Assembly (NCBI RefSeq): GCF_000699445.3
Contig: NC_067202.1
Coordinates: 15,529,924 to 15,593,923 of the forward strand
Source of the DNA: Schistosoma haematobium
Taxonomy: Eukaryota; Platyhelminthes; Trematoda; Strigeidida; Schistosomatidae
Length of the DNA: 64,000 nt
Direction: 5' to 3'
The notes under the pieces were generated by a model. It searched no databases. It was not told the DNA's origin and worked only from the letters and a program-made list of their open reading frames with translations. Below are positions 13,646 through 25,500 of the stretch, in pieces. The position numbers and the translations under genes were made by a program. Within the stretch, counting starts at the first letter, position 1. The number at the start of each line of letters is the position of its first letter.

Positions 13646-14039
13646 AATTAAATTTACCGTACGTAATCTGTATCGGCTTCTTATTACTCCTGTCGCTTGA
13701 ACGTGGTTAGTCTGTATGTAGTACAAGAAATTAAAGAAAAGATTTATACTCATTACATGTCCATTTATTCATTCAAGCGAGTCGGATTTCCGGCCACAAC
13801 AGTCACCAAACAGTAATAAATCAAATATATAATTATTCGAAAATACAGAGAAGTCCTTTGGCTTCTTAAAAAGAAGAAAATAGAGAGATCTACTAAGAAG
13901 CCTGGAAATTTGAAATGGCAATGTTGCTTCCTATTCTCGTTCACACATGTGGGGGATAATTAAGGTAGACTTATTTTGTAACTAATTTTTGTTGCTATTT
14001 GCATTTTTCATCAACTCTCACAATTTGTACAATTACGAG

Positions 14040-14140
14040 TATTGAGATGGTGGAGATTTGTAGCTCAGGTGGATGATTTGGTTGGAGTTCTATTCTCTGA
14101 GCTAGATGATTTGGTCGTGGAGCTTTCATCGTTCTTGTAA
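14040..14140 (+). repeat. single-arm relative of the 58.3-kb foldback
   Basis: TATTGAGATGGTGGAG, GTAGCTCAGGTGGATGATTT and CTCTGAGCTAGATG occur here in the same order as in the first arm of the foldback at 58243-58335, with several substitutions. There is no inverted second arm, and sequence continues as TTGTAAATTTGC. Confidence 0.8.
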
Positions 14141-14305
14141 ATTTGCTGTTTAGAAAACATGACCTTTGACCTTCCATTCAGTTTTATGATCACACATAGC
14201 ATGACCCACTGATTATCGCCCACACATAGACTACTGTACACATATTTTTTCCCAGTTTCTAGACAGACCAATCTATCCATTCTTCTCAAATCACGTTTTG
14301 AGCTT

Positions 14306-14625
14306 ATCACTTATTGGCTTATCAGCCTTGACTGCTTTTATGTGATGGTATGCGTGTAATTACTTACCCTATTTATTAAATGACTGTAACATATTTTTGC
14401 TTGGCTATAAATATCGAGTCGCACTTGATTAGATGGGTTTGGCTCACTTAACTTCTTTAATTCGCTTCGCTCTCCCTTCTTCGTTTCGTCTCCCGATTGT
14501 CTGTTCAAATCAATGAGTGCATGAAATACTGGTATTAAAAACCCATTTTTGCATTCGGCTTATTTAATTCCGTTATTCATTAATGCGAATTGAGTCGATA
14601 ATTATATACAAGGGAAGCTGAGATG
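14306..14625 (+). repeat. family R repeat copy
   Basis: Runs from CTTATCAGCCTTGACTGC to TCGATAATTATATACAAGGG. Collinear with the copies at 21718-21990 and 22341-22668 and with the reverse complement of 15265-15548. No coding potential; class unknown. Confidence 0.7.
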
Positions 14626-14927
14626 TATCTTTGAATAACAACCAACAAAATATCTAATTGGAGTTAGATGAAGGGCCACTAAACACACTTATATTGTTCA
14701 AATTATAATAAATAGATTGTTCAGTTGGTTGAGACAGTGTATGAATATGAAATAAGTTATGAACATGACCTTCGATAAAACATTACAAAATGACTCTCAC
14801 AGCCCAGTTAACTGCTACATTTTCCCTGTAATTAAAAACCTTCTTGCTCATCTAGTCTTCCTTAGAATTTGAGTTCTGAAGGCACTTAAGTATAGGCAAA
14901 CAAAATGTGTTTCCATGTTGTTTGTAG

Positions 14928-15648
14928 GGTACATTACAAACCCCCAACTGTTTATCTTGAGAAGGTATAGGGAGGGCTATCGATATAAGAATTGTTCATA
15001 TTCTACTGAAATTGATTTATATTACCCATAAAATCTCTGATCCATACGATAATTCTAATGGATACAGTTATTTGATCAATTTTTTGGCATCTAACACTAA
15101 TGATCAATGAACTAGCTGACAACTTAATCCCCACTTGTTTGTATCAATTTTACTTCGTACAATTTAACTGCTTTAAATCATTTCATCATGGATTTAGATA
15201 GATCTAACAACTATTCCGTTATCTTCCTCAAAGTCACCAAAATTCAACGTCCAGATGATCTAATTTCATATACAGACTGGCTGGCTATTCTCGTATATAA
15301 TTATCGACTTAACTCGTGTTAGTGAATAATGGAATTAAATAAGTCAAATATGAGAATGGATTGTTGAATACGTATAATTTTTGTATAATCAGTGATCCAA
15401 ACAGACGATCTAAGCAATGATGCGAAACGAAGTGAGTGATGAGCGGTGGAGAAGGTATGTGAACCAACATACATGTGATGAATACGATAAGAAGTGTACA
15501 CATATATACACTCATATAAGAACAGTCAAGGTTGATAAGCGAATACTCAACAACGTCGAAACTTGACTGAAAAAGAATAGATAAATTGGCCTGTCCAGAA
15601 GATAGAATATGTTATATGGGTTTAACATAGTAACCGACACTACAACAT
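14928..15648 (-). repeat. left arm of a 720-bp inverted repeat
   Basis: This segment is the reverse complement of 21612-22336, with very few differences. A 68-codon open stretch (15309-15515 minus, 21747-21953 plus) translates identically in both arms. It includes a minus-oriented family R copy (15265-15548). The arm ends at CCGACACTAC at 15645, and the right arm begins with GTAGTGTCGG. Confidence 0.92.
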
Positions 15649-16524
15649 ACAGAATGTGCATCCAGTCAACTGATGGCGTAATTTCGTTTACAGATCGAAA
15701 TTTATTCCCCTATATCTTTTTACAAGGTTACTATGTGGCATGGTCAAATCATCAAGAGATGAAGCTTGACAGTTTCCATCCTAATGGTAAGCCATATAGG
15801 TTGACGTTTAAGATTGGCTGCCCACATTTAACCGCCACATTATGGTTACCCCATAGTTTCATGATGATGCTTGTCTTACACCGTGATATAATGGACAAAT
15901 TAAAATGTTTTTCCTCTGAGGCATACTACGCTACTACGATAATACTGTGAAAAGATTGAACGACTGAGTTTGTAATACCGCTAGATGAGATACTCGAACG
16001 GCATACATTACAGAAACTAGACCAAGTTATATCAGATACATGAATCATGATCAAGATTAAACAATCAGAGTTACTCCAGACAATACTTTATTTCACACAA
16101 TTACAAGCAGTCACTCTTAGTGACTTCGGAGTAGAAACCAATAAGAGGAAAACAAATCACACATTTAATAGTCAGTTTGCTGTTTACGTACAATGGTTAA
16201 TGGCGGGTCAATTTTACCATTACATATCACACCCTATAATATTCTATACTAAAAAAAATTAGTCCTAGAAATCAACGCCAGTCACCTGTGTAGATATGAC
16301 GACTTCGGGTAGCTGAGTTCATGAAATAGGTATAGTCTTTTTGTCTTTGAGCAAATAATATTGCTTGGATACAATGATGAAATTAGGTGAAGAGGGATTT
16401 GAACTTACAGTTTGGTGACTGGATGTTGTACACTTGATTTACAGATTCCCGAGAAAAAAAACCAACAGAAAGAATTTTACAAAACTTGCATATGTATTTA
16501 CACATTCTATCCAAAACATTATGC
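15649..16524. other. WDR25 downstream region
   Basis: Sequence between the left arm and the WDR25 stop codon. ORFs at 15609-15950 and 16047-16262 are unrecognised. The WDR25 3' UTR should lie just below 16525, but no clear poly(A) signal is seen within about 60 nt of the stop. Confidence 0.4.
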
Positions 16525-19500
16525 TTATATTGAGCTATATACAATGATAGTCCCATTTGATTGAACAGCTATTATACTGTCACGTCCGTTTGAAACATAC
16601 TGGTTTGGTATCCAAGCAACATCAGTTATCATAGATTTTGGTGAGCTTCGAAATCCTGGTAGCTTTTTCATTGGTGTCATTAAAATAGAAGATGAATCAA
16701 TCTTGTGAACAGTAGACCATATAACTGGACCAGAAGATGACCATGAACCACTAGCCAATAAATTGCCAGATGGATTATAAGCTATACCAAGAGGATGGGC
16801 TTGAATCTGTAAGGATGTTAATGAATTAAACACTTTAAATATAAAGACCAATGAACATTTCATCCAAGCAAAGTTACACTATAATACGAAATAAAGGGAT
16901 GTGATTTATTGAATAGAAAATTTACTTTCAAATGACAAACTAGGCTGTTCTGAAAATAAACAGAGAAAAATTATAGAACAGTCGTGAGATGTTCATGAAT
17001 GGTAACAAAAAACTTGGCAAATGGGATATTTGCCAGTCATATAGTGATCTTATTTTCACTTTTCTGTATATCGAACATTGATGGCCAGTCAATATATGAG
17101 TTAACTTTCTGAAGGATTTATTAGAACACATAAATATTGGCACAAAGAGGCATTGAATACATATGCACTACACAATTCACTTGGTTTGTGTGTGGGCGGT
17201 GATACTGCCTGGGTGACCAGACCGAAACAGGTGGTTTTCTTAGGGAGTTACACACGGAGCCTTTGACCTGAAGGTCTGATCCAAAAGGCAGTAGAGCAAC
17301 GTAATATGTAGTTCCATGGTAGCCTGTGTCCAACAATTGATTCTTATGCCATTTATACCCTCAGGATCCTGAAACCCATGTGCACCATTAGTTTGGAACT
17401 ACGGATTTTCCAACTGTCCTAAGTAAACCCTCCGTGTCCACCAACCTGCCAGGGAAGTCCTACTCACTCCGTTATCGCTCTACGGATGTTGTTTACGAAA
17501 TTGAGAAGACGAACAGAAAATATCCGGCAGAAGCTTTAACCGGGTTAGTGGACATGGAGGGTCCACCTAGGGAAGTTGGAAAGCCCTGATTCCCAACTAA
17601 TGGTGCACATGCGTTTCAGGATTCTGAGGGAATAAGCGACATATGAACCAATCGTTGATCACCAGCTACCATGAGACTGCATCATCTGACATTGCTCCAC
17701 TGCTTCGTGGATCAGACCTTTACGTCAAAGGTTCCGAGTGTGACTCCCTTAGAAAACCACCTGTTTCAGTCTGGTCACCCAGGCAGTATCATATCCCACA
17801 CACAAATGAAGTGGCTTGTGTGGCGCGTCTGCATTCGGTGCTCCTTTGTACCAGTCTTTATGTATTTAAATAAACAAATAAATAAACCGATAGGTCCTGG
17901 GTCCGAATCTCGCGAATCGGGATCATGGATACGCACTGCTGAGAAGTTCCACAATAGGACGAAACGGCCGTCCAGTGCTTCCAGGGTTTTCATAGTGGTT
18001 TAGCCTAAATTAACTCATGATCTCAACTATTGACATAAATAAACGTTAATTATCTCCGACTTCATTGTTCCTGAATTTCCATACAGATTGCTTTCTGTTC
18101 CTGTTCTTTCCTCTTCGATCTTCTCGACCTTTTGTTGCCAGACATTTTATTGCTGACTAACGTTATATACTACTTATGTCGATATAATTAGCACAAATTA
18201 CATTAACAGTAAATACACATTTTGATAATATTGATTCATTATCTATAATGGTGTGATTTTCATTGTTTCCATTCTATTATCTTTTATTTTCTAATCAGTT
18301 AAATTGATGTTTATTTTGAAAATTCCCATTTTGTCATTTGGTCAATAAAGAAGGAATGAATTAAGCGAAGAAATTTCTTTTAAATTCGTATTTCATCATG
18401 ACTCTACACTAATCTATCTAAGTATGATTTACAATAATGATATAATACTCATCGAATGGATTACTTACTTACGCCTGTTACTCCTAATGGAGCATAGGAG
18501 GCCGACCAGCATTCTCCAACCCACTCTGTCTTGCGCCTTCTTTTCTAATTCCATGCAATTCTTGTTCATTTTACTCATGTCTATCTCCATTTCCCGGCGT
18601 AATGTGTTTTTTCGTCTTCCTCTCCTCCTTTGATCTTCAGGATTCCATGTGAGGGCTTGTCTTGTGACGCAGTTGGGTGCTTTCCTCACTGTGTGTCCTA
18701 TCCACTTCCAACGCTTCTTCCTGATTTCTTCCTACGCTAAAATCTGGTTTGTTCTCTCCCATAGCAGTTTGTTGCTGATAATGTCTGGCCAACGGATCTG
18801 AAGTATTTTGCGTAGACAACTGTTAATAAACACCTGTATCTTCTGGATGATGGCTTTCGTGGTTCTCCAGGTTTCCTCCCCATACAGTAGAAGTGTCTTG
18901 ATATTTGTATTGAAAATTCTGATCTTGGTTTTGATTGACAGTTGTTTTGAGTTCCAGATGTTCTTCAATTGTAGATATTCTGCTCTTGCTTTGCAGATCC
19001 GCGCCTTCACATCGGCATCAGCTCCACCGTGTTCATCAATGATGCTGCCCAAATATGTGAAGCTTTTTACATATTTCAAGTCTTCGCATCAATTGTGATT
19101 AGATTGTTGCATGCTGTGTTGTATCGGAGAATCTTGCTTTTCCCTTTGTGTTTAATGACACCTACTGCTGCTGAGGCTACTGCTGCTACACTGGTCGTCT
19201 TCTCCTGCATTTGTTGTTGCATTTGGGATAGAAGGGCCAGATCATCTGCGAAGTCTAGATCGTTCAACTGCATCCTAGATGTCCATCGTATCCCGTGTTT
19301 CCCTTCAGATGTTGACGTCTTCATGATCCAGTCGATCACCAAGAGAAAGAGAAAGGGTGAGAGTAAGCAACCTTGCCTGACACTGGTCTTTATTTCGAAC
19401 GATTTTGTCAACTGTCCTCCATGCACGATTTTGCAGTTTAATCCATCATATGAATTCTGTATGATGGATACGTTACGTAATATTAATAACATAATGACAT

Positions 19501-22500
19501 TTAAATGAATATTGAGTAATTGGAAGAAAGAGGATTATTAATATTCAAAGTAATTATTCGAAAATCAAAACGTTGCTACTTTGCATAATACATAAAGAAT
19601 AGAAGGAACAGCATTTCATAAAGTTCAAAAGCAACAGAAACAAAATTACAAAAATGAAAAAAAAACAAATGAAAGAAGTATGAAAAATAGTTCCTTTGAA
19701 GGAAATCTTATACTGATGGCCAGGTCAGAGAAAGTGGTTGTACGAATCTCTTTTGAATGCAACGGTTAGGTTTGTGAATCATAATAAACATTGATTTATC
19801 ATCATATTAAAAGGGTTTATATAATGAAGGTAATTTTATTCAATTAGATTGGTTAAACCAACTCATTTCGATTGTTTTCTGTAGACTAGAATTGTGTCAT
19901 TATTTCAAATAAGTAGTAAGTAAAATGTGACTGGTTGAAATCATGAGTCAATTGAAGCTAGACCATCATGGAAAACCTAGAAACACTGGACGACCGTTCC
20001 ATCCTACTGTGGGATTCCTCAGCAGTGCGCACCCACGATCCCACTTTGCGAGATTCGAACCCAGGACTCATCAGTCTCGCGCACGAGCGCTCAACCATTA
20101 GACCAGTGAGCCGACATCTAAGGGTGTTAATGTCTAACTCTAACTAGGAGTTCACAGTAGGACGAAACGGCCGTCCAGTGCTTCCAGGTTTTCCATGGTG
20201 GTCTACCTTCAATTGACTCATGATCTCAACTGTTGAAATTAAAATGATGTAAACTATTAACTTTTAAATGGATTGAATTACCATACAATAAAATCTTGTA
20301 ATAAAGTATACAATAATAAACAAACCTGATGACCTTCATAACGCCAACGTTTCTCTAAACGATAACTTAATCGATTTGATGATGTAGAATTTTTCATTGT
20401 TTTACAATAGATTTCTACAATTGCATCACCTTGAGTTTGTACAGCAAAACGAATATTTTGATTAGAATGAAATTTTGGCTTTAAAGCTAATCGGTTACAG
20501 CCCCAACGTTCCTAATATGTAATCGATTTTTTCCGAAAGAAAAGACAAAACATTTTATTAGTCTTGAGCCTAGTAAATTAGGGATTGCTAACACAGAATA
20601 GTTACTAAGTGTTGTAAAAGGAAATATATTTTGTTAATTCTACACTGGAAACTAGAGACTAGATAGATTGTAATAGTTGAATTCATGAGTCGATCTAAGC
20701 TAGACCACCACTGAAAACTTGAAAACATTGGACGACCGTTTCGTCCTATTATAGGACTCCACATGACGGGTCGTGGGTGCGCACTGCTGAGGAGTCGCAT
20801 ACTAGGACGAAACGACCATCCAGTGCTTCCAGGTTTTCAATGGTTGTCTAGCTTAGATTGACTGATGAATTCGCAATCCCGCCCCCCTCCTATTCGAATA
20901 ATATTTAAAATGTCTTATTTTTTCTTTTGTTTTCATTCATTTGATTACTTACTTGATATAACTGATGAGATATTGGTTTAGTAAATCGTATATCCCATAC
21001 AGCAATATTATGTTCACAATTATTTCGATCAACAGTATCTGAACATGAACTGAATTGATTTTCATTAAGCCAAAGTAAATCAGCTATCTAAAATAAATGA
21101 ATTATTAATTTTTTGTATAGTTAAAACAAAACAGAAAAGAAGAATGAATAACTCAATAAACAAGTTTTATTGAAATCACAATTGATTGATCACTGGGTGG
21201 TGATCAATGTCATGTGTGTCAAGTCCTTATTTAGTGCAGATCGAATGCTATCGACCATGTTGCACTGTGGCCACCAGTCTAGGTGACTCGACACTGCAGG
21301 CACTATACATTGGGATTAGATGGTGGTTGGAGGTAGTCGACAGGAAACCCTGGACCCGGGTTTCGTGCTGTTTGGCACTCGTCAGCAAGGTGTACCACTG
21401 AGCTATCCGGGCCGCGGCTGACCTCCTGTACGACTGAGATGGTAACGTCTCTGACAGTGGAGCTGGGTGACACGGGATCGGATCCGCCAGGGAGCACCAG
21501 TTCCCTCAAGATTACAGGTACACCTTGCTGACGAGTGCCAAACAGCACGAAACCCGGGTCCATGGTTTCCTGTTGACTACCTCCAACCATCATCTAATCT
21601 AAAGTTTGATTGTAATTTGTAGTGTCGGTTACTATGTTAAACCCATATAACATATTCTATCTTCTGGACAGGCCAATTTATCTATTCTTTTTCAGTCAAG
21701 TTTCGACGTTGTTGAGTATTCGCTTATCAACCTTGACTGTTCTTATATGAGTGTATATATGTGTACACTTCTTATCGTATTCATCACATGTATGTTGGTT
21801 CACATACCTTCTCCACCGCTCATCACTCACTTCGTTTCGCATCATTGCTTAGATCGTCTGTTTGGATCACTGATTATACAAAAATTATACGTATTCAACA
21901 ATCCATTCTCATATTTGACTTATTTAATTCCATTATTCACTAACACGAGTTAAGTCGATAATTATATACGAGAATAGCCAGCCAGTCTGTATATGAAATT
22001 AGATCATCTGGACGTTGAATTTTGGTGACTTTGAGGAAGATAACGGAATAGTTGTTAGATCTATCTAAATCCATGATGAAATGATTTAAAGCAGTTAAAT
22101 TGTACGAAGTAAAATTGATACAAACAAGTGGGGATTAAGTTGTCAGCTAGTTCATTGATCATTAGTGTTAGATGCCAAAAAATTGATCAAATAACTGTAT
22201 CCATTAGAATTATCGTATGGATCAGAGATTTTATGGGTAATATAAATCAATTTCAGTAGAATATGAACAATTCTTATATCGATAGCCCTCCCTATACCTT
22301 TCCAAGATAAACAGTTAGGGTTTTTTAATGTACCCTTGAACTTGTTATTTATTCGCTTATCAACCTTAACTGTTTTCAAATCAACGTATATATGTGTATA
22401 CTTTTTATTCTATTCATCACATGTCTGCAACTTATTTCTATCTGAGTCACGCTTGATTAAATCGAGTTGGCTCACACGCTTTTTCCACTTCGCGTCATTT

Positions 22501-25500
22501 CGCTTTGCTCTCTTCTCTTCGCTTCATTCCTTGGATTGTCTGTCCAGATCAATGAATATACAAAATATACGTATTCAACACATCCATTCTCATATGTGAC
22601 TTATTTAACTCTGTTATTCACTAATACTATTTAAGTTGATAACTATATACGACAATAATCAGGATGTCATATTTCAATAATGATCAACATACAATTCAAT
22701 TCGAGTCAGATCCAGGGTCGTTAAATATTTTATGAAATAATTTAAGATATCAATGATATTGGATATATTTTATACAATTTGATATTCACTTTACATGATC
22801 CATTTAGGTTATAATCGGATCATGTTTGTTGTACTAAAGAGACAAATATATCCAACTGTTATTTATTGACATTTGACATAGTTCAATGATTTCTATTGGA
22901 CTTTTCATGTTTCAATATGATGATAATGATGAATAGGTCATGGTAAAGTTCTCATTTACTTAAAGATTTATTATTTTTTTTCACCAAGGAACTGAATCAT
23001 TTCTAAGTTATATTAGCTTACAATGAATGTATTCAATGCAGAAAACTGTTTATCACCGTTAAGTGGAAAAAAAGATATACCTGGATATAGCCTAGTCGCT
23101 CCATAATATTGGTATTAAATGTTAGAGGAATGTTGATACCTATTTTGAAAGTATGATGAAACGCATCTCTAGTATGGCGTATATATGATCATTTTGATAT
23201 AACTGATTAGTTTGTTATTGAATAAATTTAGTTATGGTATAAGCTGGATGTCTCTTTCTTAGTCAAAGAAAGATTATACTGTGTACTTGTTCAGTTTGCT
23301 TTACCGTTGATGAAGTAGTAGATTTTCACTAAAAAGATGATTGGAACATGTATAACGTATGCTCAGACATCGCCTACTTGGACACGTGATTTTAGATGGT
23401 GTACTGATTCGGGTTGATGAAAATGTGTTACGCTCTAAGTTGTTTACGACATGTGAAGAATCATACTTCTAACAATCATAATTTTTACATTTAACATATA
23501 TATATCGTCGTTGTAGGTTGGAGATTGTTGAAAATGTTATATAGTTTGATCTAAATTCAATCTTTTCTTGTAAGTATGAATTTCGATATCATTGAGATAG
23601 TGAGATGATCTAAATTAGAACACCACTGAAAATGTGGAAGCACTGAATAAGCGTTTTGTCCCAGTGTGAGACTACTAACGACTGCGCATCTACAACCTCG
23701 TACTTGAGAATCGAACCCACGACCTTAGGTTTTATGTGCGAGCGCTAAACTTCTAGATCACTTAGTCGGCATCCATCGGTATTAATGTCTAACTTCAGTA
23801 GTTGTGATGTATTTGGTTTAGCCTAGGGGGATATAAATCAGTGACTATATAGTCATGATTACGTGCATGTCTTTGTAAAATGTCGTTAATCAATATAATA
23901 AATTCGTTTTGCCAAAACATATTTACAAATTTGCTTCTCAAATCTCAGAGTTAGGTTCCGTTTACTTGACCATATTGATTAGTATTCTTCCATCTAGATT
24001 TGTTCTCAAAAGTGTACAAAAATACAACATGATATCTTGAGTAAAGATAGATAGTGGCTACGAGATGGCTTTCGTCACATATGGGACACGTGAGCCGGAT
24101 GTGCCTGCATCCGCTGATGATTTTCAATTTGAGACTCCAGCCTATTACCTTTCATATCAGATCCTCAACACCTTATCTACTGAACTACTGAGTCTAGATA
24201 GCGAATAGCTTGTCCAATTAGGGCATATTTTACCGTTGTTGGTGTTAAGGACTGAATTTCAATCAGTCTATTTTGGCATATGTGCATCCATAGATTATCT
24301 TCTCAATAATGATGATAATAATAAACAAATATTTTAAGAAAAGATGAATGGTGTTCAGAAACAAATTCCTTTCTATTTTGAAGCTTATTAGCGAAAAGTA
24401 GTGCATTCGAATCCCGCAGTGAACAACACTAGGATTCAGATATATCCAACTGACGAGCCTTAAATAAAACAAAACTCTTGTTCAGGATATGAATTTGATA
24501 TTTTTTCAGTATAACCAATAGAATTCTCTAAAGGATGAAGATATATTATGGGGGTTGACGCGATCTGTGCTCAAATTGTTGTGGTGCAAAAACTATTCGA
24601 ATCGTCGTTTCAGAACATGACACCTAAATCTGCATCAGATGAAGCATTGCCAATGAATATTGCCGGTCAACGGCTTGAAATATTAGATGGTTGGAGGTAG
24701 TTGGCAAAAAGGTAGGGTTGAATTAGTTTTCGCGCTATTTGGTACTTGTCAGTAAGGTATACCTGTAGTCTTTGAGGAAAAGATTCTCCCTGTGGAAGTC
24801 AAACTTGATTCATCTTCGTAATCTTAGAAGTTACCAGTGAGTTCTTCGAACCACAAGTAACCTTCCACAATATTGACATATTTAAAATTGATTGATCACT
24901 GAGTAGTGACCAATCAATTGTAAACTCAAGATGTTCTTTATAAAACTTGTCTAGGAAAGAGTAAACAAAATTATAAGATAGTTTATTGTCATAACTTACT
25001 GAAGCTTTTAATTCTGTATGGGAATATTTCAATTGAGGTACTTTGGATGCTGATATACGCAAGTCCCATAAACTTATAATACCACTGATACCACCAGTTA
25101 AGAGAAAAGAAGAAAAGTTCTCGTCTGGTAACGATGCACAACGTAATAATTGACCAGTTTGTGAAGATACGTTGAAATCTCTAATCTTTTTACCTATACA
25201 TGTATAACAGATGAATAAAAGTAAAAATTCGAAAGAAAGATAGCTTTATGTTGTTATAACTTGTGGCCTGAGTACCCTGCTAATATATACGTAATGACAC
25301 CGCTAATTAGAGAACAGTGACTTATCGACCGAACCAATGACGCATAAAACAAGCACGAGCAGTCTGGAGACCTTATCGAACCTTCTTTCTGCCCGTTGAA
25401 TCCAGAACACTAATCTCAGCCTCTGCGACATGAATCATGTATTTCAAACATACCAACCAGACGGACCACATTACACCACAAAATAGAAAATACACATTTG

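Larger units (their letters stand above)
21190..21600. repeat. family D element: long hairpin with two opposed hammerheads
   Basis: Arms of about 79 bp at 21317-21395 and 21514-21592 are reverse complements apart from about three mismatches. Each arm carries a hammerhead core in opposite orientation. The loop of about 118 bp contains, on the minus strand, CCGGATAGCTCAGTGGTACA, which resembles a tRNA A box. On the plus strand it has GGGATCGGATCCGCC, resembling a B box. A GC-rich island in an AT-rich intron of WDR25. Confidence 0.8.
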
